From the NCBI GenBank assembly GCA_037190175.1, contig JBBCJM010000222.1, forward strand, positions 1 to 10,298: DNA of 10,298 bases. The letters run 5' to 3'. A model generated the notes under the pieces. That model was not told the origin of the DNA and ran no database searches. It saw only the letters and a program-made list of their open reading frames with translations. The stretch comes from JBBCJM01 sp037190175 (GTDB lineage Bacteria > Pseudomonadota > Alphaproteobacteria > Rhodobacterales > Rhodobacteraceae). Made by a program: the position numbers and the translations under genes. Positions 1 to 6,308 of this stretch are shown one piece after another; the first letter of the stretch is position 1; each line of letters begins with the position of its first letter.

Positions 1-1547
1 GGGTCGGAGGCGCCTTCCAGATGCCCCTCGGGGTGCAGGACGATGGCCTGCGCCCCGCCCAGCGGGGGGTCGGGGGTGACCACCTCGTGCCCCAGCGCGG
101 CCAGCCTTTCGCGAACCTCGGCGGCGTAACCCCGCTCGACCGCCATCCCCTCGGGGGCGGCGAAGCAGCGCGGGGCGTCGATGGCGGCCTGCGGGTCCAT
201 CCCGAAGTCGACGAGGTTCGACACCAGCCGCGCGTGGCCGCAGGGCTGATAGCCGCCGCCCATCACCCCGAAGGGCATGGTCACCCGGCCGCCCTGCCGC
301 AGCATCCCCGGGATGATCGTGTGCATCGGCCGCTTGCCCCCCGCGGCCTCGTTCGGATGCCCCTCGACCAGCGAGAACCCGGCGCCGCGGTTCTGGAAGT
401 TGATCCCGAACCGGGCCGAGGCGAGGCCGGAGCCGAAGCTCCAGTAGATCGAATAGATCAGCGAGACCGCCATCCGGTCGCGGTCCACCACGGTGATGTA
501 GATCGTGTCGCGGTGCACCGCCTCGGCCAGCGGCGCGGCGGCGGGCATGGCGCGGGCGGGGTCGATCAGCGCGGCGAGGGCTTTCGCCGTTGCCGGGGCC
601 AGCATGTGGTCCAGCCGGGTGGTGTGGCCGGGGTCGGCGATGAAGCGGTTGCGGGCGTCATAGGCCAGCTTGGTCGCCTCGGCCTCGACATGTGCGCGCT
701 CGGCCCCGAAGGGGTCCATCGCGCCCAGGTCGAAATGCGACAGGATGTTCAGCAGAAGGATCGCGGTCGCCCCCTGCCCGTTCGGCGGATGCTCCAGCAG
801 TTCCACCCCGCGGTAGGTGCCCGCCACCGGCTCGCCCCACATGCAGGCGGTGGTGGCGAAATCCTCGGCCGTATGGCAGCCGCCCAGCGCGCGCAGCGAG
901 GCCACCATGTCCTCGGCCACCTCGCCCTCGTAGAAGCCCGCCCGGCCATCGCGCGCGATGCGGCGCAGCACCTCGGCCTGCCCGGGGGCGCGGAAGATCT
1001 GGCCCACCCGGGGCTTGCGCCCGTCGAACAGGAAATGCCGGCGGGCGTCGCCGCGCAGCCCCTCCTCGTCGTCGGACCAGTCGCGGGCCACCCGGGGGGC
1101 GACGGGCACGCCCTCCTCGGCATAGTGGATCGCCGGGGCCAGCACCGCGTCCAGCCCCAGCCGCCCGTGCTCGGCCGAGAGCCGGCAGAAGGCATCGACG
1201 GCGCCGGGCACGGTGACCGGCTCGATCCCGTGGACGGGCACGGCGGTCAGGCCCTTCGCCCGCAGGTCGGCAGCCGAAAGCCCGGCCGGCGCGCGGCCCG
1301 AGCCGTTCAGCGCCAGCACCGCCTGCGATCCGGCGGGTTTCAGCAGCACGAAACAGTCGCCGCCCAGCCCGGTCATCTGCGGCTCGCAGATCCCCAGCAG
1401 CACCGCGCCCGCGAGGGCGGCGTCGACGGCATTGCCGCCGGCCTTCAGGATGTCCAGCGCCACGGCGGCGGCCAGCGGGTGCGAGGTCGCGCAGATCCCG
1501 TTCGTGGCATGGACCGCCGAACGGCCCGGCAAATGGAAATCGCGCAT
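1..1547 (-). CDS. ggt: Gamma-glutamyltransferase-family protein (cytoplasmic YwrD/HpxW-like type), C terminus cut by window edge
   Basis: Ntn-hydrolase of the gamma-glutamyltranspeptidase family (PF01019); members cleave gamma-glutamyl or related amide bonds after self-processing into two subunits. 515 codons are visible from ATG at 1547; GGAAGGGGGG lies just upstream as ribosome binding site. N terminus MRDFHLPGRSAVHATNGICA enters the fold directly, with no signal peptide, so a cytoplasmic enzyme is inferred. The predicted self-cleavage nucleophile is Thr348 in RDTIYITVVDRD, at the same distance from the VVD aspartate as in E. coli Ggt (TTHYSVVD). That gives a large chain of about 347 residues and a small chain of about 170-180. 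The small chain carries FGSG and GVMGGGYQPCGH in place of the classic Ggt glycine loop. The visible end GASDP is where relatives have only about 10-20 residues left. Family is certain; whether the substrate is glutathione, oxamate or another amide cannot be told. It probably has its own promoter (1573-1601). Confidence 0.93.
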   Translation of the reverse strand, partial: MRDFHLPGRSAVHATNGICATSHPLAAAVALDILKAGGNAVDAALAGAVLLGICEPQMTGLGGDCFVLLKPAGSQAVLALNGSGRAPAGLSAADLRAKGLTAVPVHGIEPVTVPGAVDAFCRLSAEHGRLGLDAVLAPAIHYAEEGVPVAPRVARDWSDDEEGLRGDARRHFLFDGRKPRVGQIFRAPGQAEVLRRIARDGRAGFYEGEVAEDMVASLRALGGCHTAEDFATTACMWGEPVAGTYRGVELLEHPPNGQGATAILLLNILSHFDLGAMDPFGAERAHVEAEATKLAYDARNRFIADPGHTTRLDHMLAPATAKALAALIDPARAMPAAAPLAEAVHRDTIYITVVDRDRMAVSLIYSIYWSFGSGLASARFGINFQNRGAGFSLVEGHPNEAAGGKRPMHTIIPGMLRQGGRVTMPFGVMGGGYQPCGHARLVSNLVDFGMDPQAAIDAPRCFAAPEGMAVERGYAAEVRERLAALGHEVVTPDPPLGGAQAIVLHPEGHLEGASD

Positions 1548-1572
1548 CGTCCCCCCTTCCGCTGGTGGCGCG

Positions 1573-1601
1573 AGGCTAGGGGCGATGCGGGGGATTGCCA
1601 A
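1573..1601 (-). promoter_or_regulatory. Candidate promoter of the Ggt-family gene
   Basis: On the minus strand TTGGCA (1601-1596) and TAGCCT (1578-1573) are separated by exactly 17 bp. Transcription would start near 1566, about 20 nt before the ATG at 1547, leaving room only for the strong Shine-Dalgarno sequence. The -35 differs from TTGACA at one base. The -10 is weak by E. coli standards, but the same TAGCCT, preceded by four Cs, recurs upstream of the STAS gene at 2595-2590. Prediction from sequence only. Confidence 0.42.
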
Positions 1602-1731
1602 CCGGGAAGAACCTCGGCGCCGCGGACTGGGTGGGGGCATTTGATCCGCGACGCCGAGGGAAGCCTTATGCAGCTACAGGTCCGGTTCTGACGGGGCGGC
1701 GGGGCGCCCGCATGATGGCATTGGGGCCATT

Positions 1732-1751
1732 TTGCGGCAGACTTGCCGCAA
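1732..1751. other. Perfect 8-bp stem-loop in the gap between Ggt-family and ATPase genes
   Basis: TTGCGGCA (1732-1739) and TGCCGCAA (1744-1751) are perfect inverted repeats around a 4-nt loop, GACT. They lie 50 bp past the stop codon of the minus-strand kinase gene, inside a 254-bp gap (1548-1801) with no convincing gene. There is no T-run after the stem on either strand, so it is not a standard intrinsic terminator. It may stabilise the 3' end of the upstream mRNA, help Rho-dependent termination, or be a protein-binding palindrome. Confidence 0.45.
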
Positions 1752-1801
1752 TCGGAACGGTGGGAACCCGGGCCGGATCGCTGTCGCCGGCCGGGCAACG
1801 G

Positions 1802-2233
1802 TCAGTCGCGGTCCAGCTGGAAGGACAGCGTGTTGCGCCCGCCGCTGCGCGAATAGGTCAGGTCGCGCGACAGGCTGCGAATCAGGTGCCAGCCCCAGCC
1901 GCCCTCCGGCCCGGCCGCGGGTTCGGGCAGGCGGCCCGCGGGCAGCGCCGCCTGCGGCATCGGCCCGCCGCGGTCCACGATCAGGCAGGCGAGCCCGCCG
2001 GCGGTGGCGGTCAGCGTGACCTCGATCTGACCGTCGGCCGCCGGGCCGTAGGCGTGCTCGACGATGTTGTTCAGCGCCTCGGCCAGCACCAGCTGCGCGG
2101 TGTCGCGCGCCGGATCGGGCAGCGCGCGCAGCATCAGGGTGTCGAGCAGCGCGCGCAGGGCCTGCCGCACCGCCGCGCTGTCGGCCGGGATCACCAGCCG
2201 CACCGCGCCCTCGGCCTCGGGCTCAGCCGGCAT
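1802..2233 (-). CDS. GHKL ATP-binding protein, RsbW/SpoIIAB-like anti-sigma/serine kinase
   Basis: 143-aa single-domain histidine-kinase-like ATPase of the kind that phosphorylates STAS partner proteins and often sequesters a sigma factor (SpoIIAB/RsbW/BtrW group). The N-box is LVLAEALNNIVEHAY (Glu52, Asn56; the E-x3-N pattern of RsbW). The G1 box is VDRGGPMP (Asp87, Gly89), the G2-like segment is GGWGWHLIRSL (111-121), and the domain closes with RNTLSFQLD. Length matches the family. Its start lies inside the end of the upstream STAS gene (11-nt overlap), so the two are probably translationally coupled and work as switch partners. Odd points: the G1 box is DRGGP rather than DxGxG, and a loop rich in Pro and Ala precedes G2. 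No sigma factor or PP2C phosphatase is in the window, so the final target is unknown; it may control a phosphorelay rather than a sigma factor. Confidence 0.9.
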   Translation of the reverse strand: MPAEPEAEGAVRLVIPADSAAVRQALRALLDTLMLRALPDPARDTAQLVLAEALNNIVEHAYGPAADGQIEVTLTATAGGLACLIVDRGGPMPQAALPAGRLPEPAAGPEGGWGWHLIRSLSRDLTYSRSGGRNTLSFQLDRD

Positions 2234-2558
2234 CGCGCAGGCCGGCGGGCACGCAGGGGTGGATGGTGAAGATGCTGTCCATCCGGGTCAGGCGGAACAC
2301 CTTCTCCACCCCCGGGGTCAGCGCGGCGAGTTCCAGCCGGCGGTCGGGGCCTAGCATCTTCATCACCGCGACCACGGCGCCCAGGCCCGAACTGTCCAGG
2401 AAAGTCACCCGGCCCAGGTCCAGCACCACCCGCGGCGCGGTGGCCTGCATCACCTCGCGCATCCGGTCCTTGAACTGGATGGCGCCGGCGGCGTCGATCC
2501 GGTCCTCATGCGCGGTGACGACCAGCATGTCGCCCGCGATCCGTGTGGTCAGTTGCAT
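2223..2558 (-). CDS. STAS-domain anti-sigma factor antagonist (RsbV/SpoIIAA-like)
   Basis: 111-aa single STAS domain. In the SpoIIAA/RsbV family the unphosphorylated protein binds the partner kinase and releases its target; phosphorylation of a conserved serine turns this off. That site is visible as VTFLDSSGLG, with Ser56 the expected phospho-acceptor (first Ser after Asp, as in SpoIIAA). Other family features are the N-terminal strand MQLTTRIAGDMLVV, IDAAGAIQFKDRM, and the C-terminal LTPGVEKVFRLTRMDSIFTI. The start at 2558 is chosen over an in-frame ATG 15 codons upstream (2603) because AAGAAGGGG lies at a proper distance before it and the family begins here. The gene overlaps the downstream kinase gene by 11 nt, forming a partner-switch pair. 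Its regulator and output are not in the window. Confidence 0.92.
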   Translation of the reverse strand: MQLTTRIAGDMLVVTAHEDRIDAAGAIQFKDRMREVMQATAPRVVLDLGRVTFLDSSGLGAVVAVMKMLGPDRRLELAALTPGVEKVFRLTRMDSIFTIHPCVPAGLRDAG

Positions 2559-2589
2559 CGGCCGGCCCCTTCTTGCGCCTGTGCGCCGC

Positions 2590-2595
2590 AGGCTA
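2590..2595 (-). promoter_or_regulatory. Candidate -10 element for the STAS/kinase operon
   Basis: TAGCCT on the minus strand, within CCCCTAGCCT, lies 31 nt before the STAS start codon at 2558. The same ten bases precede the Ggt-family gene. No good -35 lies 17 bp upstream; TTACCG at 19 bp is the nearest match, and it falls in a tandem 10-bp repeat (2600-2619). This is compatible with an activator-dependent promoter. Weak prediction. Confidence 0.28.
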
Positions 2596-2599
2596 GGGG

Positions 2600-2619
2600 G
2601 CATCCGTTAGCATCCGGTA
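2600..2619. repeat. 10-bp tandem direct repeat upstream of the STAS operon
   Basis: GCATCCGTTA (2600-2609) is followed immediately by GCATCCGGTA (2610-2619), with one mismatch in ten. Two identical faces one helical turn apart, just upstream of a -10-like TAGCCT and over the expected -35, look like a dimeric regulator site. The regulator is unknown. A chance duplication cannot be excluded. Confidence 0.4.
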
Positions 2620-2703
2620 ACCGGCGACGCGCGCCCTGACCGCCGCCACCGGCGCCGAGATGACGGAGGCGATCCTGGATTGGTATCTGGGGTGATGGGG
2701 CGG

Positions 2704-3003
2704 CTATTCCGCCAGCAGCATCGACCAGTTCGAGCGGGCATGGACCACCCGGACAACCTCCAGCATTTCGTCGGTGAAGATGAAGATGACCATATGCGAG
2801 CGGTAGGGGTGCAGGCGCGCCGGGATGGTGAACTCGCGGCGCGGCCGGGCGATGTCGGGATAGGCTGCCAGCAGGTCGAGCAGATCCCTCAGGCCCCTCA
2901 GATAGCGTTCGGCCTCCGCTTCCGACCATCGGTTCGCAGTATGGAACCAGATCTCGACCAGATCGCGCTCCGCCCGCGGCGAAAGCGAGATGCGGTGCGT
3001 CAA
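2704..3003 (-). CDS. parE: ParE-type toxin (RelE/ParE superfamily)
   Basis: 99-aa toxin of the RelE/ParE fold. Family hallmarks: LSPRAERDLVEIW at the N terminus (helix 1), AERYLRGLRDLLDLLAAYPDIARPR in the middle, then LHPYRSHMVIFIF and LEVVRVVHARSNW (core strands and C terminus). ParE proteins generally poison DNA gyrase, though some relatives differ. No ATG lies at the right place. The best start is TTG at 3003, which shares bases with the antitoxin stop (TTGA), giving M-THRISLSP and a standard ParE length. The reading frame stays open upstream to 3258, but that part overlaps the antitoxin in another frame and carries no ParE sequence. It is neutralised by the adjacent ParD product and co-transcribed with it. 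Stop is TAG at 2704. Toxic activity is inferred. Confidence 0.9.
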   Translation of the reverse strand: MTHRISLSPRAERDLVEIWFHTANRWSEAEAERYLRGLRDLLDLLAAYPDIARPRREFTIPARLHPYRSHMVIFIFTDEMLEVVRVVHARSNWSMLLAE

Positions 3004-3233
3004 CGCGACTTCATCCGCCCGATGAACTCGTCCATGTCGAACGGCCGGGCCGGGCCGCTGGCGATGCCTTCGTCGATAAGTGCCTGGATCTCGGCCACCG
3101 CCTGCTGCCGGTCCTGATCCCGCCGGATCAGGTCGCGCATATAGTCGCTGACATTTCCGAAACGGCCGTCGCGGGTCTGTTCCTCGACCCAGGACTTCAT
3201 CTGTTCGGGAAGGGAGATGTTCATCGTAGCCAT
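3000..3233 (-). CDS. parD: ParD-family antitoxin (ribbon-helix-helix)
   Basis: 77-aa antitoxin of the CC2985/ParD ribbon-helix-helix family. MNISLPEQMKSWVEEQ supplies the DNA-contacting strand and first helix, and VSDYMRDLIRRD the second helix. The charged C-terminal half (DRQQAVAEIQALIDEGIASG, ending FDMDEFIGRMKSR) is the part that wraps ParE in known complexes. The start MATMNIS at 3233 is typical of the family. No Shine-Dalgarno is seen before it or before the alternative ATG at 3224. The promoter candidate puts the transcript start about at this ATG, so the mRNA may be leaderless. The antitoxin is expected to repress its own operon through the palindrome at 3252-3268. It sits 43 bp past the stop of the YdeI-family gene. 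Confidence 0.92.
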   Translation of the reverse strand: MATMNISLPEQMKSWVEEQTRDGRFGNVSDYMRDLIRRDQDRQQAVAEIQALIDEGIASGPARPFDMDEFIGRMKSR

Positions 3234-3239
3234 GATCCG

Positions 3240-3268
3240 AGGCTCGCACATTTGGCAAGGCTTGTCAA
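3240..3268 (-). promoter_or_regulatory. Candidate parDE promoter, possibly giving a leaderless mRNA
   Basis: Minus strand: TTGACA (3268-3263, perfect consensus -35), a 17-bp spacer, then GAGCCT (3245-3240), one base from the TAGCCT used in two other promoter candidates here. The expected start point, 6-7 nt further, falls at 3233-3234, the A of the chosen ATG. The -35 is the outer arm of the inverted repeat 3252-3268, so a bound repressor would block polymerase. Confidence 0.45.
3252..3268. promoter_or_regulatory. parDE operator: inverted repeat TTGNCAAGNCTTGNCAA
   Basis: TTGGCAAGGCTTGTCAA is symmetric about 3260 at every position except the two mid-arm bases (3255 and 3265) and the centre. 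It can also be read as two TTGNCAA heptamers 10 bp apart, one helical turn, matching how ribbon-helix-helix dimers bind side by side. Its position directly before parD and over the -35 fits autorepression, which is the rule in ParD-type modules. The symmetry is seen directly; binding is inferred. Confidence 0.65.
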
Positions 3269-3276
3269 TTTGGGGC

Positions 3277-3855
3277 TCATCTCTCGTTCCACCCCTTCCC
3301 TGCCCGGATCTCCGGCGCCGCCTTCTCCACCCGCGCCGCACGGGTGGCCGGCTGCTTCGCGGCTGAAACATGCAGCACCCAGGACCTTTGCCGGCCGGGG
3401 GTGAGGCCGGCGAAGGCGGCCGCCAGGTCGGGGTCGGCGTCCAGCGCATCGGTCAGCTCGGCGGGCAGGTCGAGCGCCTCGCGCGCCGGCATCGGCACCT
3501 TCTCGCCCGCCTCCTCCGCCGCGACGGCGGCGGCGATCAGGGCGCGCAGGGCGGGCTCCAGCCGCTCCACCTCCGCCAGGCTGCGCAGCCGCACCACCCG
3601 CGCGGCCTGGGTGTTCTCGCCCTGCGAGGTCAGCAGGCCGTCAGGGTCTGGCAGCAGCGCCCCCTTGAAGAACATCAGCCGGCATTCGTCCCTGAACGGT
3701 TGCAGGATGGCGATGTTGGCGGCCTTCCAGGTGAAGCAGGGCTTGCCCCATTTCAGCGCCTCGCCCAGCCCGCAGCCCAGCGCGATCCCCCGCAGCGCCG
3801 CCATCTCGGCCTGCCAGCGATCCGCCCCGGCGATGAAGCTTTCCACCTTGCCCAT
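3277..3855 (-). CDS. YdeI/OmpD-associated-family protein (DUF1801-like plus OmdA-type C terminus)
   Basis: 192-aa protein resembling the COG4430 YdeI family. The N-terminal two thirds has the DUF1801-like signature: FIAGADRWQAEMAALRGIAL, then LGEALKWGKPCFTW, NIAILQPFRDECRLMFFKGALL. The C-terminal segment (about 128-192) has the OmdA-type LTPGRQRSWVLHVSAAKQPATRAARVEKA. The biochemical role is not established; some relatives are annotated as bacteriocin-protection or OmpD-associated. There is no signal peptide or membrane segment, so it is probably cytosolic. The start at 3855 (MGKVESFIAG) is preferred over the ATG at 3903 because GAGGGAGGAA stands 3 nt before it. It is divergent from pnp and upstream of parDE on the same strand; the parD operator begins within 30 bp of its start-proximal neighbour, so the genes are probably separately controlled. 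No clear promoter was found. Confidence 0.85.
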   Translation of the reverse strand: MGKVESFIAGADRWQAEMAALRGIALGCGLGEALKWGKPCFTWKAANIAILQPFRDECRLMFFKGALLPDPDGLLTSQGENTQAARVVRLRSLAEVERLEPALRALIAAAVAAEEAGEKVPMPAREALDLPAELTDALDADPDLAAAFAGLTPGRQRSWVLHVSAAKQPATRAARVEKAAPEIRAGKGWNER

Positions 3856-4075
3856 GCGTTCCTCCCTCGGGAAGAGTTTCCGGCGGGCCGAGGGCGGGAT
3901 CAACTCGCCCGGTGTTCATCTTCGGCCTCCGAAATCAGGGACACGGGGGCAGAACGCGCGGGCCCGGGCGGCGTTCCCCAACCCGCCCCTTCCCCTCCCC
4001 CCGGTTTTCCTGTATGGCCCCGCGCCATCTGCGACGTGACGCCCTCGGCCCCGGGCACATGCGAAGGATAGGGGC

Positions 4076-4093
4076 GGCGGCAATGGGGCCGCC
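4076..4093 (+). ncRNA. Upstream stem-loop of the pnp leader
   Basis: GGCGGC (4076-4081) pairs with GCCGCC (4088-4093) around the loop AATGGG. It lies 47 bp before the pnp start codon and is followed by a second, longer hairpin. It may be part of a structured 5' untranslated region. Given the base composition it could be fortuitous on its own. Confidence 0.35.
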
Positions 4094-4099
4094 AGATGT

Positions 4100-4127
4100 G
4101 GGAGCGACGGGAGGGACCCGCGCTCCC
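4100..4127 (+). promoter_or_regulatory. pnp leader hairpin next to the ribosome binding site
   Basis: An 11-bp stem: 4100-4106 (GGGAGCG) pairs with 4121-4127 (CGCTCCC), A4107 bulges out, then 4108-4111 (CGGG) pairs with 4117-4120 (CCCG) around the loop AGGGA. It ends one base before the Shine-Dalgarno region GAGAGGA (4128-4134), which sits 6 nt before the ATG at 4141. In E. coli the pnp leader folds into a long stem that RNase III cuts, and PNPase then destabilises its own mRNA. A hairpin here suggests similar autogenous control, though the sequence and geometry differ and this is inference. Confidence 0.5.
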
Positions 4128-4140
4128 GAGAGGAAACCGA

Positions 4141-6282
4141 ATGTTCAACGTGACGAAGAAGAGCATCCAGTGGGGCGGCGAGACGCTGACACTGGAAACC
4201 GGGCGCATTGCCCGGCAGGCCGACGGCGCGGTCGTGGCGACGCTGGGGGAAACCAGCGTCATGGCCGCCGTGACCTTCGCCAAGACCGCGAAGCCGGGCC
4301 AGGACTTCTTCCCCCTGACCGTCCACTATCAGGAAAAATACTACGCCGCCGGCAAGATCCCCGGCGGCTTCTTCAAGCGCGAGGCGCGGCCCTCCGAGAA
4401 GGAGACGCTGGTCAGCCGGCTGATCGACCGGCCCTGCCGGCCCTTGTTCGTGGAAGGGTTCCGCAACGAGGTTCTGGTGATGGCCACCGTGCTGTCCTGC
4501 GACCTGGTGAACGACCCCGACATCGTGGCGATGATCGCCTCCTCGGCGGCGCTGACCATCTCGGGCGTGCCCTTCATGGGGCCGATCGGTGCGGCGCGCG
4601 TGGGGTTCTCGAACGGCGAGTACCTGCTGAACCCGCCGATGGACGAGATGACCCAGCTGCGCCAGAACCCCGACCAGCGGCTGGACCTGGTGATCGCCGG
4701 CACCAAGACCGCGGTGATGATGGTCGAATCCGAAGCCTATGAGCTTTCCGAGGCCGAGATGCTGGGCGCGGTGAAGTTCGGGCACGAGGCGATGCAGCCG
4801 GTGATCGACCTGATCATCGACTTCGCCGAGGACGGCGCCAAGGAGCCCTTCGACTTCGCGCCGGCCGACATCTCGGCCATCTATGCCAAGGTGAAGGCGG
4901 CGGGCGAGGCGCAGATGCGCGCGGCCTTCGCCATCCGCAACAAGCAGGAGCGGTCGAACGCCATCGATGCGGCCGCCGAGGCCATCGTGGCGGCGCTGTC
5001 GCCCGAGGATCAGCTGGACCCGAGCCTGGGCCCGGCGATCAAGAAGCTGGAATCGGCGATCCTGCGCGGCGACATCATCAACGGCGGCGCGCGGATCGAC
5101 GGGCGCGACAACAGGACCGTGCGCCCGATCATCTGCGAGACCAGCGTGCTGCCGCGCACCCACGGCTCGGCGCTGTTCACCCGCGGGGAGACCCAGGCGC
5201 TCTGCGTCACCACGCTGGGCACCGGCGAGGACGAGCAGATCATCGACGCGCTGAACGGCAACTTCCGCTCGAACTTCCTGCTGCACTACAACTTCCCGCC
5301 CTATTCGGTGGGCGAGGTGGGCCGCGTGGGCTCGCCCGGCCGGCGCGAGATCGGGCACGGCAAGCTGGCGTGGCGGGCGCTGCAGGCGGTGCTGCCGGCG
5401 GCGACCGACTTCCCCTATACCCTGCGCATCGTGTCGGAGATCACCGAGTCGAACGGCTCCTCCTCGATGGCCACGGTCTGCGGGTCTAGCCTGTCGATGA
5501 TGGATGCCGGCGTGCCGCTGAAGGCGCCGGTCGCGGGCGTCGCCATGGGCCTGATCCTGGAGGACGATGGCCGCTGGGCGGTGCTGACCGACATCCTGGG
5601 CGACGAGGATCACTTGGGCGACATGGACTTCAAGGTCGCGGGCACGGCGAACGGCATCACCACGATGCAGATGGACATCAAGGTCGCAGGCATCACGCCC
5701 GAGATCATGGAACAGGCGCTGGCCCAGGCCCGCGACGGCCGGCTGCACATCCTGGGCGAGATGTCCAAGGCGCTGACCTCGGCCAATGCCTTCAGCCAGT
5801 ACGCGCCCAAGATCGAGACGCTGACCATCCCCACCGACAAGATCCGCGAAGTGATCGGCTCGGGCGGCAAGGTGATCCGCGAGATCGTGGAGACCAGCGG
5901 AGCCAAGGTGGACATCAACGACGACGGGGTGATCAAGATCGCCTCCGCCTCGGCCGATGCCATCAAGCGGGCCTATGACATGATCTGGTCGATCGTGGCC
6001 GAGCCGGAAGAGGGCAAGGTCTATACCGGCAAGGTGGTCAAGCTGGTCGACTTCGGCGCCTTCGTGAACTTCTTCGGCAAGCGCGACGGCTTGGTCCATG
6101 TCAGCCAGATCGCGTCCAAGCGGCTGAACCACCCGAACGAGGTGCTGAAGGAGGGCCAGGAGGTGAAGGTGAAGCTCCTGGGCTTCGACGAGCGCGGCAA
6201 GGTGCGGCTGGGGATGAAGATGGTCGATCAGGAGACCGGCCAGGAGATCAGCCCCAAGAAGGAAGAGGCCGCCGAGGGCTGA
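4141..6282 (+). CDS. pnp: Polynucleotide phosphorylase (PNPase)
   Basis: Full-length 713-aa 3'-5' exoribonuclease that phosphorolytically degrades RNA and can add heteropolymeric tails; core of RNA turnover. Domains in order: first RNase PH domain (from about residue 10; FNVTKKSIQWGGETLTLETG, GGFFKREARPSEKE), all-alpha linker (about 240-310), second RNase PH domain (about 310-540; RTHGSALFTRGETQAL), KH domain with the GxxG loop GSGG at 573-576 (IREVIGSGGKVIREIVE), and S1 domain from about 625 (GKVYTGKVVKLVDFGAFVNFF). Catalytic Asp490, Asp496 and Lys498 in EDHLGDMDFK correspond to E. coli Asp486, Asp492 and Lys494. The start at 4141 has SD GAGAGGA and matches the family N terminus; an in-frame ATG at 4096 lies in the leader hairpin region and is rejected. 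rpsO, the usual upstream neighbour, is not here. It is followed by a strong terminator. Confidence 0.98.
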   Translation: MFNVTKKSIQWGGETLTLETGRIARQADGAVVATLGETSVMAAVTFAKTAKPGQDFFPLTVHYQEKYYAAGKIPGGFFKREARPSEKETLVSRLIDRPCRPLFVEGFRNEVLVMATVLSCDLVNDPDIVAMIASSAALTISGVPFMGPIGAARVGFSNGEYLLNPPMDEMTQLRQNPDQRLDLVIAGTKTAVMMVESEAYELSEAEMLGAVKFGHEAMQPVIDLIIDFAEDGAKEPFDFAPADISAIYAKVKAAGEAQMRAAFAIRNKQERSNAIDAAAEAIVAALSPEDQLDPSLGPAIKKLESAILRGDIINGGARIDGRDNRTVRPIICETSVLPRTHGSALFTRGETQALCVTTLGTGEDEQIIDALNGNFRSNFLLHYNFPPYSVGEVGRVGSPGRREIGHGKLAWRALQAVLPAATDFPYTLRIVSEITESNGSSSMATVCGSSLSMMDAGVPLKAPVAGVAMGLILEDDGRWAVLTDILGDEDHLGDMDFKVAGTANGITTMQMDIKVAGITPEIMEQALAQARDGRLHILGEMSKALTSANAFSQYAPKIETLTIPTDKIREVIGSGGKVIREIVETSGAKVDINDDGVIKIASASADAIKRAYDMIWSIVAEPEEGKVYTGKVVKLVDFGAFVNFFGKRDGLVHVSQIASKRLNHPNEVLKEGQEVKVKLLGFDERGKVRLGMKMVDQETGQEISPKKEEAAEG

Positions 6283-6308
6283 GCCTTCCTCCTTCGCAAG
6301 CGACAAGG

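Noticed and set aside
21..1691. Plus-strand open frame of 556 codons opposite the Ggt-family gene
   Set aside because: It is rich in Arg, Gly, His and Pro with no recognisable domain, and the minus strand here encodes an unmistakable Ggt-family protein. It is a GC-driven antisense shadow.
1732..1751. Stem-loop considered as an intrinsic terminator for the STAS/kinase operon
   Set aside because: No T-run follows the stem in the direction of either strand.
3004..3258. Upstream extension of the ParE frame to an ATG at 3258
   Set aside because: It would overlap almost all of parD in another frame and doubles the family length without ParE-like sequence.
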